Source of the DNA: Lactarius indigo | Taxonomy: Eukaryota; Basidiomycota; Agaricomycetes; Russulales; Russulaceae | Direction: 5' to 3' | DNA: 64,000 nt | NCBI GenBank assembly: GCA_025766275.1 | Contig: JAFKAC010000024.1 | Location: forward strand, 62,001 to 126,000 | Shown here: positions 51,407 through 62,904 of the stretch, one piece after another | Layout: each line of letters starts with the position of its first letter | How positions within the stretch are numbered: position 1 is the first letter of the stretch | Position numbers and translations under genes: made by a program | Notes under the pieces: model-generated | Told to the model about the DNA's origin: nothing | Seen by the model: the letters and a program-made list of their open reading frames with translations, nothing else | Databases searched by the model: none

Positions 51407-54122
51407 GCAGCTCCCCAATACTAGTCACACATCAGGGGAATCCATGAACCTAGTTCAAAACAGTAATAGAGAAACACGCCCGGAAGACGACTTGGGGAGC
51501 ACCTTACCGCTCCAGGAACCGACTTTGACCCAAAACAACGTCTCCCCAGCCTGTTTAACCGCGCCCTCGATCGCCCTAAGTCAAGAGCAACCAATCGAAC
51601 GTATAAACACAGTTGATTATGACAAACCGGTACCTCTGGATGAACCACAATTGGATGAAGAAGAGCCAGACAAATGGAAAGCTCGAAAAGCACTATACGA
51701 GGAACGACGACAACGACGCAGGACGGCCAGGAAGGTATCCTGGAATACGGCTGAGTACCAGCAAAATGCAAAAGCAACCAAGCAAGCGGCGACACCAGAA
51801 GCAAAAACAATGAGGGAAACCGAACCAGCGACAATAACGATTGTGTCAGTTAACCCGCCGGTGCCCGAGGATGCAAAAAACAATCCAGGACGCCGGAACG
51901 ACCACCAGGAGGTGCCACGAAGATGTAGCAACCCTGAGGCAACAAACACAAACGCCTCGGGACAAGAACGAACGCCCTATGCAGTAAAAGTAGTCGGAAA
52001 TGACCACGCATCCCCTCAATCGACCACGGGATCGATAACGCTATCAAAAAGTCAAACACCTAGCAACCTAAGACGGGAAATCGACACCCCGGAAGGAAGG
52101 ACAACTTCCTTACTAGATACCCCAGAAACAGCGACGTCTAGAGGTGCCGGAGTGACTAGGAACAAAGGAAAGCTAACCGGCGATAAGAGAACCCCGGAAA
52201 GCAAACACCGGCCAAAATTCGATAAAAACGATCACCCAGAGATCCACCAACTGCAGACAGACGATACCAGCACGCTCTGGCCCATAGATCGATCCCAGAA
52301 CGCCCTAACACCGCCAGAACAGCCCGAGACAGTCATAGAACGATCGTTAACGGATCGCGCGATGTTGCCGTCGCACGAGACGAGTGGTACCAAGCAAGAA
52401 AAACTACGCCAAGAACCGGCCCGGATCGACCCTGTAAACCACGGTAATCAGGTGCCGGATAGTTCTAACACCCACGCTTCCTGCTTGCGTTATGAGACAA
52501 TTACATTTGACTGCCCGCAAAACTTGCTGGAACGCTCGCAATCGCATCTTTTGCGCCCTGAACCAGCTGCCGTACTAGGAACGATCTGCGCCATCCCTGG
52601 CACGATTCCACTAACCCTGACACAGGGACCAGCCCGTTGTGTTGCCGTGGAAGGCAACAACTGTAAGGAGGGGGTAATCACCTCACCTCACTTCGTTTTC
52701 AACCTCTCGCCCCTGCAGAGCAACCTTTTGCCTCGAAAATGCCTCCAACACGAATCCTCAGCACTTCAAAACCGATGCGCACGACAGACAAAGCACACAG
52801 AACTTGCCCTGTCACATCTCAGCTATAGCTCGGTCGAACCTGCCATATCGACCGCCCTAGACAACACTTATCCAAGCAAAGACACCACCGCGCCAGCAGA
52901 CACCTACGCGGCTCAAAAGCAACCAGTTAAGATGAATGGAACGAAGACGACACCCATCCGAAATGATTCGCCAGATCATGATAACCAGATTCCACTCCCC
53001 AGATGCTCCGGACACGTAGGAAACCCTGGGATAACATGCGCAGGACATCTGACCTCCCCTTACCCTTCTAGACACCTCAGCGAAGTCCCCACAAGAAGAT
53101 CGATGGCCAACGCAGCAATATGGGAACTATGGGACACTAATAATGCCGACACATCGACTGCCAGCACCAGCACCACCTTTGGTGATTTCTCCATTACACC
53201 CAGCCCTCAAACAGAAGGAACGCACCTTGTGACCACCTATACAGAGTGGATAAAAGCAGCCTACAACACAGAAGAAACCAGCAGTATCCCTTCTCGCCAT
53301 TCTTGTCTTACCACCATGAACTATATTGCCCCTGTCTACTCTCAGACCCTCGTTGGGCTAGCTGACCAAAGTCCCCTGCACTCAGCCATCGAGTGCCTTG
53401 CCACCACCACGATTGCTGTAATCAATGCAGCAGTAGACCGATCTCCCCCTATCCCTACTGCAATCAATGTGCGACGCCCAGAGGAACCCGCTTTTATCAG
53501 GTGGACCACTGGAATCGTTATCAGATCTCGGATTCGGACCCCCATCCTCCTCACCGCCCTCACCTACCTAAATAGGGTTAAGCCCTATATCTGCACCAAC
53601 ACCCTAAAGTGGGCCGAGATACGACTGCTCTTAGGAGCCCTTATTGTTGCTGACAGATACATGGACGACAACGCCCTCAGCAATGCACAGTGGGCTGTGG
53701 TCACCAAGAGGTTTACCAAATGGCAGATCGGACAAATGGAGCGGGAAATGCTAAGCGTCCTTAACTGGAAGCTTGGAGTATCCCAGAAAGACCTCCTGGC
53801 GTGGCATGATGCCACCATTACCCCCCTCACTCCCATCTTGATGGCACCCCCCTTACCTCAGCTTGCCATCAAGACACATCCCTTCAAAAAGAAGAAGCTG
53901 GCGGCTCCCCCTAAACTAACCCACCCTCCATTTGTCAGAACCAACCCAATCCGACAACGGTGGAGGAAGTCCCTGAAACTCCCCGAAAAGAAGTCCCAGA
54001 TCAAATGGAGACAACATCAAAAGACCAGGGTTAGTAACCCTGAAGAGGACGCCACCTTTATGGCCTTACTCCAGATCCTGGAGGAATCACAGTCTAGCCT
54101 CACTAACCTGGCTACCACATGA
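51407..54122 (+). pseudogene. Cyclin-element protein, C-terminal part with PCL-type cyclin box
   Basis: About 904 codons after the copia element, continuing the frame of 42769-44419. Most of it is low complexity, Thr/Pro/Asn-rich and basic. Roughly 53480-53815 encodes a cyclin domain: FIRWTTGIVIRSRIRTPILL, then ALTYLNRVKPYI, then LLLGALIVADRYMDDNALSN with QWAVV, then MEREMLSVLNWKLGVSQKDL. The order, the A-x-x-x-A-x-x-Y-x-D-D pattern and the N/MERxxLxxLxWxLxV ending are those of Pho85/PCL (Pho80-like) cyclins, which bind and activate a CDK. A basic C-terminal tail follows. Captured from a host gene is the likely origin. The stop is at 54120-54122, 38 bases before the 3' LTR. Confidence 0.85.
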
Positions 54123-54160
54123 CTTGGCGACGTGGAATTCGCCCCTTAGAAAGGGGGTAA

Positions 54161-54887
54161 TGTCACGAACCCCCTACTACTTTTCCCTTCTTGTCCTTAT
54201 CTGATCCATCTCCTTTCTTGACTGTTACCTTTCTTGAACCTATGCTTCCCCCTTATCTGATCATTCTAGCACCTTCTGTGCTATTCTTATCCACTCTTCT
54301 CTTGCCTTGCTGGCATGACACCATCTTGTACGGTAACAGCATCATCTTGCCAGCACACTATCTATAGCAACCAGTAGCACTATGCGCTCAGGCGCAATCC
54401 TGTACTATATAAGGAACCCTGTAGTGCACCTTAGCTCCTTAGCTTTGGCTTAATCAATCATCTGCGTTGTATCTCCATTGACTCCTTAAGTGCCTCAGTC
54501 CCTTCAGCACTCAAGCCCTTGACCCTGACCCTTGACCCTTATCCTCTTTGGGCCATTCCCCTCTCAGCCTCTGTGCAGGCTTCCCCTTGACTTCGCTCTA
54601 GTCCTCTCCCTGTCTTACTGGCCAGCCCAGTGACACGTGACCTTTGGACTTAGGCCACTGAGCCCACCCATTGCTAACAGACTCAGTCACCTTAACACAA
54701 GGGGCTGTTACAGAAGGACCTTTCCCACCTTAGCACAGGGGGATCATCGCAGACTCAGCTACCTTAGTACAGGGGCTGTTACAGAAGACCTTAGGAGTCC
54801 TTCCACTCAGTGGGGATCCGACTCAGAGTCCTTTGCCACAGGCAGGATCTGTTACAGAACGACGCACGCCCCCGCAGAGGCGTGACA
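54161..54887 (+). repeat. 3' LTR of the cyclin element
   Basis: 727 bp, same sequence as the 5' LTR by eye. Preceded by AGAAAGGGGGTAA, a polypurine tract. Confidence 0.95.
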
Positions 54888-57800
54888 TGGGGTGTAGCAC
54901 GTCCAAATTGGGGGATAAGATGAACACTGCCCATTATTCTGTCTACCAGAATGACTGTAGCATGCCGGCAGCCACCTTGTACTGACCTAGACACCTTATA
55001 CATGAGGTGATTGACATCTGGTCTTGGAGACAATGGCGAAAACCATTCGATGTAGGCAAGATGAGTCGGGGCATTGTTGAGGAAGACATCGTGGATAACT
55101 TTGCTTGGGATTTGGAAGACAACTTGAACTTGTCCTATTCGGTGACCTGTGGAGTTGGGTTGTATGTGCAGACTGAAATATGATTGGAACTAACCATTGT
55201 TTCCATGCATGATGTCTTGTCTACCACAGACAAGCATGGTGTCAAACCGCTCAGGTACTGTGCGCCCATGTGCATCCTTTTGCTCCGGCTGAATAACCAC
55301 ACTGTCAACAATTTCAAAGTCTTCTGAGTTCTCCCTAGAGGTGAATTTGACTCAGTGAAAGACTGGCACTGACCAAAATGGTAAGAGCGTGTCAGCTGCC
55401 TGAGAACGCAACGCCGCTGCTGAGGCACTAGGGTAGTTGATAAGGGCAATAAAATCTGCTAACGCATCCTGGAAATCAATGGCGCCATAGCTCGTCGCCA
55501 GTTCATTGAATGTGACAGCCTTGACGGTTGGATGTTGGGTCATCTTGAGATATCATGTGCCAACTCACAAGGGTCCAGTAGAAGTCGCGGATATCAGCGG
55601 ACTTGTCAGATCATTCTGCTCTTGCCATTCAACGAATGCCATGTGCATTTGTACCTTTCCACGGTGCTCTAGCCATACTGTCATCTGAGAATATTCGTCT
55701 TTCCGGTTTGTTGCATGGTACGCGCCCTTTGTAAAGTCAATGTGGAGCTGCTCGAACTGTTCCATGTTATAGTTATCAGTGGTGCCAAATAGTGTAATTG
55801 AAGATCGGTAGTGAAGCAAACTGTGAACCTTTGGGAGGTCCATGTGCCAGCGCACACCAAGGTCAATGAAAATGTCCTTGTTTTCATGAAAGTGAGCAAG
55901 GCATTCCTCGAGGTGTTGAAGTGTTTGTCTTGAATGGGAAGGGTATTGCGCTAAATACATGAAGTCAAGCAGTGCACGCACAGCTCTAATCACACGTGTA
56001 GGCAGTTGCCCACCTGGAAGGGCTAAGTTGATGATGAGTCCGAGAAGGATTCGGCAGATGTTCTTGTGCTCTTTTCCCGAAATGCGTGAGAGTGTCGTTA
56101 TGCCCTTGGTGAACAGTGTGATATGGTGATTGGGCGGCAAAGTCCTGCAACGTGCGTCAACTTCTGCTGCCCCAAAGATCCTGGTCAGCCAAGCCTTGAC
56201 ATGCTTCACAACGCCTTGGAGTAGCTGGTGAAGCACATCTGGGGTGATGGATAGGAAAATGTCAACAAGTGGGAGCGCGGTCCAAAATGGACGAAAAATT
56301 GGCTTCAGTCCGGCTTCTTGGCAGACTGCGCGAAATTGGCGTATGTCTTCACTAGCCAACATGTATGTGTCAACCATGTCCACATGGTTCTGAGCAGGAA
56401 AGTCAATGTAATTGCCAAGTTGGTCAACTGGAACAAGACACTTTGGGCAGTGCCCAAAGTGGGTGCATGCAACTAGCCCTGTTCTGGATAGTCGCCAACA
56501 AAAGTGGCCAAGATGGGATGGCAGCGGCGCCAAATCCCATCGCCGCTCCACATAGCCAAACCTGTTTCACCTATGGCATGGATCGGATGAAGGACCCTTT
56601 CCATACATGAATGAAAAAGGTTAGCAATGGTGCGACAACAAGTGGCCTTGTTTGTGATACCAGTTAGCTTGGTTGTCAGGATATACCCGATCAGCATCTG
56701 TGCAGTGCGTGATGGTTTTTGGTGAATCTCCTTAGGTATATTGCCAATCCCCATATATATCGGATACGCTGACTTATTCTGGAACAGCATTAGCTGTGTT
56801 TTGTCAGAGGAAATAATGAGTGGAACGACAGTTGCTCCAGGATGGTGCGCCTCGAGTGATGTCTAGTACATGTTCGGTAAGTACCTGAACCCAAATAGCA
56901 AACGAGTTATGCACCTGTACAGACCACCACCAATCGCCTGTATGCATCTCATTATAAACTCGGCATGTTCACTCAGCGTCGGCGTAGTGCCTCTCTGGGG
57001 CAAATACAAGTCTGTGTGCAAACTCGGGGTTTCCAAAAAGGGACCGGATGCATGGAATTATCTCGCAATAGTGAAATTGGAGGCATTCATCTCCAAGATT
57101 CATATCTTCGCACTGGAAAGATGGACACCCAGGCAGTGCCTTGTCAATGATGTCATTCAGTTCCATACTTGTTCTGTAGGATAGCCCAAGTTTGTCGACA
57201 AGCTTCCAGAATAAAACATTAGCAGCACTAGAGGGAAAGAACTTTCCTGTACCTCAGGGATCGTGAGCAGTGCCATCACAGCTGAAGCCGTTGCCCCGCA
57301 TGTCTTCACCCAGTGTGCAAATTCCCAGTCGCATTGGGACCGAAAGGGGGCCCACACTGAGTCCCGCAACTCATGGCGTGTTGACTCATAGGCGGAGGAA
57401 ACTTGAGGTGTACTGGCCACCAGAGCGCCAGGGTGACCATGAGGAAAGTGATCAACAAATGATATTGGCCTTGTGTCTGGGTTACAAGCCTCAGGAATTG
57501 GGGGTTCTGGGGGTGGCGATAAGGACTGAGGTTCATCGGCATGTTCAAGTTTGGGGGTGACCACGGAACTGAAATTCCTCTCCCTGAGGATAGCTTCAAA
57601 TGTGTTAGCATCTGTGGAGTCGACATCACCTATGCAATTGGTTTTGTCACCAACACTATCTATTGTTGAAGCGCAGAACTAACAAGCAAGGGGTAAGCTT
57701 GAACAGCTAGAGACAGACAAGTTACTTCAGAGGTAGAAGGAACTCTAATACCATTACTACACACCTAGAGACAGACAAGTTCTATGGAACGTCTTATGAG

Positions 57801-58559
57801 TAAAGGTGAAAGGAGTAAGGTAGAAAGAAGGAACTTACACTTCAGAGGTAGAAGGAACTCTGAAGTGTAGAGGCGAAAACAGCTGTCCTTATATACAGGA
57901 CGCTTAGATAATAATGGTCTGTGCGCACTGGTGACCCAAACACAATTGAGGTGGTCTGTGCGCCAGAGGGAGAAACGCCATTGGATGGCAAAGAACAATA
58001 GCTGCCTAAAGCAGACAATACCAGCATCTTAACAATAGAAAGAACAATAAGAACCATATATGGATCTAACAATAAAGATAAACAAAAGCGGTCCGTATGA
58101 GTCTGGAGTGTCCATAAGTCCATAAGGGACAGATACCGTATATAGTATGTGGGCTGACTCAATCAGATCCCACGAGACATGTGACTTTAACAGTCGCGTC
58201 TCAACATCTATTATGGGATTAATGTGATGTGCCACATTGTATGGTCTGAAAAACTTACCTCTGTCATTGCTATCTGGTGTGGCGTCCTTGTGGCTTTGTT
58301 GTGACGACAAATCAGAGCTAAATCCATTGTCGTATGAATCAATTTCATCTTCCCAATCGCCAATGGGCTCATCTTCCATGCACCATGATTCGGCACTGGT
58401 GTTTGGTGCTAAAGATGATCCTGCATGTGCTAGTCGAGATGTTGAATGGGTTTGCAGCGACCAACGCAAATTCTGGCAGTCAGGGCGTTGGGTCTTGCTG
58501 ATGTGCTGAGAGTGACCCGAATGTGTGAAATACTTGTTGCAGCCAGCACATCGGATCAT
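54888..58559 (-). pseudogene. Plavaka transposase 2, main part
   Basis: Transposase of the Plavaka transposon. Start proposed at 58559 (MIRCAGCNKYF with FTHSGHSQH, the family's N-terminal finger). A GT-AG intron begins near 58262. Family blocks follow: WEFAHWVKTCGATASAV (57.3 kb); KSAYPIYMGIGNIPKEI with the block IWRRCHPILATFVGDYPEQ (56.5-56.8 kb); CTHFGHCPKCLVP; DVLHQLLQGVVKHVKAWL; LLDFMYLAQYPSHSRQTL; KVHSLLHYRSSITLFGTTDNYN; ATNRKDEYSQMTVWLEHR; and HLIPQFGRATP at the retroelement junction. One base is missing near 56478 between PEQ and LVACTHF, a frameshift. The last 30 codons are at 41792-41887. A probable solo LTR (57664-58034) also interrupts the gene. Confidence 0.87.
57664..58034 (-). 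repeat. Probable copia-type solo LTR inside transposase gene
   Basis: 371 bp; sense strand TGTTAAGATG to GCTTCAACA with TATATAAGGACA inside. Flanks are TCTAT and ATAGA, which are inverted rather than direct, so no normal TSD. It contains a 23-base direct repeat (ACTTCAGAGGTAGAAGGAAC) and CTAGAGACAGACAAGTT twice. A short TIR element is an alternative. Confidence 0.5.
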
Positions 58560-58772
58560 TGGTGCGGTCAATATGGTGCTAGCAAGGAAGGGGGGAAGAG
58601 CAGTGAATGCGTCAACGTACACTGGGGTCCTTTTAATCAGCACGCCAGAATTGTCAATATAAATACGATACATACCTTGGGTTTGAGACCTCATCCAAAT
58701 TCCTGTTGTTCTGTGTCATACTCATACTCACCATTCCACTTGTTCTCATTCTCTCTTTTTTTCTTGTTGCTG

Positions 58773-61512
58773 ATGGCACCACACACACGCAAGTCAAAGC
58801 AACTGTGGGAGGTTCAGGTATCAGATAGTGTCAACACTTCATTGGGCCATTCTGGTATGCAAATGAATACAAATGAAGTCAGTGTCAGTGGTCAAGATGT
58901 CAACGTTCAACACGCCAGTGACCCAACTCCACCCCAAAGGAAACTAACAGGTGAGCCCAAGATGTGCCGAGTCAGCAGCAACTCACACAATAGAAAGGAA
59001 AAGGGAAATGTTGTTACGATTCTCTACTCCCACCTTGTTTCACTCTTCGGACTCGTTCTTTCCTTTTTCTATTCCATCCCTTCCCCACGTTATGAGCCCT
59101 GTATGACTACACGGACGATACGTTTACCCGGTTCCTATCACGCACTTTGCTTATCACCATTATCCTTCGATAAAGCTCGACACGTGCTAGTTTCTGTTCA
59201 CTTCCTGACCACGCGCGAGCCCGCGTGATTCTCCTTTGTCCTCGATCCAGACATCCTTTTGTTCCCAGTATGACTTACCTTTGTTCTCCAATAGGGAACG
59301 GCGTTATTCCCCTTTTTGTCCAGTACGATATGATGGGTATTTAAGCCTAGCACTACCTAGCTTGTACGGTAGACTAGACTTCTTGTGTAATAACTACACT
59401 TGATGAAGAGTCTCTCAATCCTCGACCTTTGCTAGGCCTTCGCGTCTTAGCCATCCTCTATAGTCCAAGTGGCATATACCCTTGTGACTCTTGTGCATCA
59501 CTACATCTGAAGTCGAGCCTCTGAGCTTGGACTACCGTTTACTTGACTGACTTGGTACAGGTCGTACCCAACGCCCCTGTAGTGGCGTTACAAATGTACC
59601 TCAACCTCCCTCAATGATAGCCCCAGAATCCCTGCTGCAGTTCAACCCACTCCTGCTAAAAAAGCACGGAATGTTGGTAAGTACAATGTAACCAGATCAA
59701 ATGACTTACCTGACCAACATCTGAAGGTCCAGATCGTGGTTGTCCTATGGTATTTCACTTGGCCAGTGAGAGTGAGGCGGTGGGACAGTCACCATCCAGA
59801 GGCGTTGCAGGGATGAACAAGGGAGGCACACGTTTGGCACAACCGAGTGAGAATAGCTGACATAATACATTTGTTCATCCCAAACGAAACCACTTACGCG
59901 TTTTTTCCTCCCTTCAGCCACGTCAGCCACATCTTTGTTTCCTAATCCCAGTCACACATATGTCTTTGGCACAGAGCCCAGGTTCAATCCCACCCCTAGG
60001 GATCATGATAACTATCCTACCACTGAGGAGGGCTCTGATGATGAGGATGACTTGGCTGACCTCCCCCAAGGACCACTGGACAAGATCCACAAGGCGATGG
60101 CTGCTGAGGTGTGTCTGATGACACCTCTCGAACTTGCCCCTCACTCATACTTTTGCAGAGTCCATCCTGGCTGGTTCCAGCTGTTACTGATAGGTGTACC
60201 ACACCCACCAGTGTGAGGAAGACAGTCAGTACCGAGACATTGTCCAGTGATGATGACACGTCACCTCGGAACATTGGCTCTTTGGTGCCCATGCTGCCAC
60301 CAGCTCTGGTATCTGAGACTCCGGGTAAGTGCCAATACTACATGTTCTTTACATTGAACCAAGAAAATTGTAGCACCAGCTGGGTTGCACCAGGAACAGG
60401 GGCAGGCGACAGCTGCCACATTGTTGGCCTGGCCTGCTGAGACTGACCTCGTTATTCCCCCAGGCCTGACCCGATTCAAGCTTACCCAGCAGAGTAAACT
60501 GATGCGTGACATGGTTCAAGACACCATCGAAGATCTCCAATCATCCCTGCTCTTCATCAACGCGTTCCTGAATGGCATCCTTATTATCTCATTTATCTGA
60601 CAGGCACTTAACATTGCTGCGCAGAGGCATTGCCCTGCTGCTGTTTCCATCCAGAGGCGCCTCCTCCATGATGACGACTACATATTGAAATTTGCCACCA
60701 TCGTAAGTTCTTCCTCTGCTGAGGACCACAAACTGACATTTGTTCAAACTCTAAAGCTGCATGCTTGGATCCCCCTTTTCCAGAGTGAGGTAAAAGAACG
60801 CTGCAACGTGATCATTTTGGGTGAATTTACGTCTATGGTGCCAGAAGACATTATTCAAACTGTTGAGTGGCAACGCTCGGGTTATAAATACGTGTACCCG
60901 AAGGGACCAAAGGCAAGTAAGTTTGTTTTATTTAGCCGTGACTGTCTAACCTTTAGTCAGGTTCCCAGTGCAAATAGGCTTGTCATGTGGTCGCAACCGT
61001 ATTGCAACCAACGGATCATCCAGGCCATCTGTGATCTATATTTCATTGGAGGAAATGGAAGTGCCTCTCTTAGCACCCGATTTGACCAAGCTTTCTCTTG
61101 CCATACTGGTGATGATGGGGTGACAGTATGTGAGGTGCCGATTCCAATGGTTGCATTGGTTTCAACAGCTGTGAGTCAATTTTTCCTTGTGCGTGAACAT
61201 GCTAACCCAAATTACCAGCTATATGCATCCATACATGAGTGGTGTACTGGGGTACAACAACCCACAGAGTTTTCAGCAAACACATACTTTGGTGTCTATC
61301 AAGCTCATGTCCAAACACTTCAAATCATTCAGAACCAGCGGAGCAACACATATCACAAAATGATGTCAAGTATCTACTCTCTGGCTAGGTGAGTTTATGG
61401 TTATTAACATTGTCACAATCTTGACTAACTAGTTGCCTATGGCCACAGCAAAGTTGGCGATATTCCCTTGGGTTCTCAAATCATGGAAATTGACCTAGAT
61501 TTACTTGAATGA
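58773..61512 (+). pseudogene. DUF6532-domain gene carried by Plavaka 2
   Basis: Multi-exon plus-strand gene, head to head with the transposase (about 210 bp apart). Exon 1 is 58773-58950 (MAPHTRKSKQLWEVQVSD). Exon 2, about 58998-59676, is interrupted by a solo LTR. Later exons carry SLFPNPSHTYVFGTEPRF, an acidic stretch, LTQQSKLMRDMVQD, and the DUF6532 core at 60.75-61.39 kb: EVKERCNVIILGEF, NQRIIQAICDLYFIGGNGS, EVPIPMVALVSTA, LYASIHEWCTGVQQPTEFS, YFGVYQAHVQTLQIIQNQRS. The last exon ends LGSQIMEIDLDLLE, stop 61510-61512. DUF6532 proteins are widespread and expanded in agaricomycetes; function unknown. Without the LTR the exons join in frame, so the gene may have been intact until recently. 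Confidence 0.8.
59012..59592 (+). repeat. Solo LTR in DUF6532 gene exon (TSD AATGT)
   Basis: 581 bp, TGTTACGATTC to GGCGTTACA, with AATGT at 59007-59011 and 59593-59597. A TATA-like ATTTAAGC lies near 59339. It interrupts a coding exon; the reading frame continues across it when it and one TSD copy are left out. Confidence 0.9.
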
Positions 61513-61941
61513 TAAGCTGTTGTCAAGCCTCAATGTGCAACTTATTAGCCAGCTGTAAGTCCCTTCATAATGTCCTGAATATTATCACTGACATATCGAC
61601 AGTCAACAGCTGGCTTGCATACCCAATGTGTCAGTTTCTTTGACTTCAATTTTTTTACCGTACTCAGTAGCTGGTGACTGGATTCTAAAAAAAAAAAACC
61701 CCTGATTTTATTTTAATTAGCACCTAATTTTGTGGTAGTGTAGCGAACGAAATTATCACCAATTGTTCATGAATATTGTGAATTTTCTCTCAACTATCTG
61801 TGGATTATCTTTCCATTATTGCTAATTAGATATAATATAATCAGGGGTTACCCTAATATAATATAATGACGATAATCTAGCTTATCGATAATTTATCGCT
61901 ATCCTATCATAATTATCATCAATTATCAACAAATTATCGAA

Positions 61942-61958
61942 GTAGGTTTTTCCTGATG
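61942..61958 (-). repeat. Right terminal inverted repeat of Plavaka 2
   Basis: Reads CATCAGGAAAAACCTAC inward on the minus strand, followed by TSD CAG at 61959-61961. The adjoining 61.73-61.94 kb is very AT-rich with many GATAATT-like subterminal repeats. Confidence 0.8.
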
Positions 61959-61961
61959 CAG

Positions 61962-62470
61962 GAGCACGGATACGAGAAGAAGGAAAGGCAGTGCCTCAAC
62001 AAGCCAGAAAACGTGGAACCGGCCAGCACCCAGGAAAAGTAATCTCGGATGTGGGCATGGACATGAGGTGGGTGGCTTTGTTGAATCACCTGGAGGTATC
62101 TGTGGGCCCATTGTTGCAAAAGTGTAGCAACGAGCATGCATGTGAGACTGAGCACGAGGCTGAGGAACCAGACCGAGTTGACAACTACAACCCAACCAGA
62201 GGGGGTGGATGAACTTTGGTCGGACGTATTGTTGTTAGTGGGGTTGGGAAATTGTTGGGATATCTGTGCGAGGAGGGAGTGGGTGGGATCTTGCTGCAAG
62301 TTCAGATAGCTTATAGCGATAAAAGTGGCCACTGTAGAAGAGAAAATTCCAGTCTGGAAAGTGTGAGTGCTTGTAAGTGTATGAGGGTGACGTGGAAGCG
62401 TACAAAAATGAGGATGCTATCCGCACCTCCCTTCCAATTCTCCACATTTTCATTGTCAAACACTTGTGCA
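61962..62470 (-). pseudogene. DUF6535-type membrane protein gene, 5' part
   Basis: Minus-strand exon 1 carries NENVENWKGGADSILIF, matching the family's N-terminal motif. A GT-AG intron (about 62351-62400) joins it to TGIFSSTVATFIAISYLNLQ, then VVVNSVWFLSLVLSLTCMLV (membrane segment), ATLLQQWAHRYLQV and, after a one- or two-base frame change near 62020, EALPFLLLVSVLL at the Plavaka junction. The protein continues at 41630. The start codon lies upstream of 62470 and is not fixed. Confidence 0.78.
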
Positions 62471-62904
62471 CGGGTGATATATATAAAGATCACTCTAGAA
62501 GGGTCACTATAAGTAGTTTCCTTCGGAACAGCGGTACAACTCCAAGTGTTCTGTGACGGAAGTTCGAGTTGTTGCAGAGCAACCCAGACCATAGTGACAA
62601 TTTGGGGGACGCACAAGCAGAAAGTTATGCTAGAAATTGCAAGTGTGGATTTAATGCATTGCATCAAGCACAAAATCTGTCAAGTTGATTCATTTGCTCA
62701 CAATGGGTAAATGGAGACCGACCTATACTTGGTGTACCTATTGCGGCTGCACCCAACCTGCCAGACCTGTCCCGCAATGCATTCTAATTCAGTTGCTCAC
62801 AGCATGTAAACTCGAAATTTGATCAAGAATCCAATTGGACCAAAGATCGGACAGATTTGTGTTTGGGTCTATACAATTGAAAATGTGAAATGCCCACACC
62901 GTGA

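Larger units (their letters stand above)
41888..54887 (+). mobile_element. Non-autonomous LTR retrotransposon encoding a cyclin (TSD TGGGG)
   Basis: Two 727-bp LTRs (41888-42614, 54161-54887) that I read as identical, TGTCACG...CGTGACA ends, TSD TGGGG at 41883-41887 and 54888-54892, and a purine tract before the 3' LTR. Without the nested copia element the internal region is about 4.6 kb and holds one long frame with no gag, protease, RT or integrase motif. Its C-terminus is a cyclin box. LTR ends and purine tract resemble the Ty3 elements in this window, so it probably moves with Ty3 enzymes supplied in trans. Identical LTRs mean a recent insertion. A diverged solo LTR of the family is at 12878-13611. 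Confidence 0.93.
41634..61958. mobile_element. Plavaka DNA transposon 2 (TSD CAG), carrying nested elements
   Basis: Ends defined by short inverted repeats: CATCGGGAAAAACCTCC at 41634 (plus) and CATCAGGAAAAACCTAC reading in from 61958 (minus), 15 of 17 matching. Flanks CAG at 41631-41633 and 61959-61961 form a 3-bp TSD, as in CACTA-like elements. Subterminal regions at both ends are rich in GATAATT-type repeats. After subtracting the nested LTR element and the solo LTR at 59012, the transposon is about 6.7 kb: a minus-strand transposase and a plus-strand DUF6532 gene, head to head. It interrupts the DUF6535 gene exactly at the CAG, and the host frame resumes. Confidence 0.85.

Noticed and set aside
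57664..58034. MITE with TCTATTGTT terminal inverted repeats
   Set aside because: The inverted flanks are only about 9 bases, and the TGTT...AACA ends with an internal TATATAAGG fit an LTR better; left as a probable LTR with low confidence.
61674..61940. AT-rich replication origin or centromere-like sequence
   Set aside because: The AT-rich GATAATT repeats are explained as subterminal repeats of the Plavaka transposon ending at 61958.
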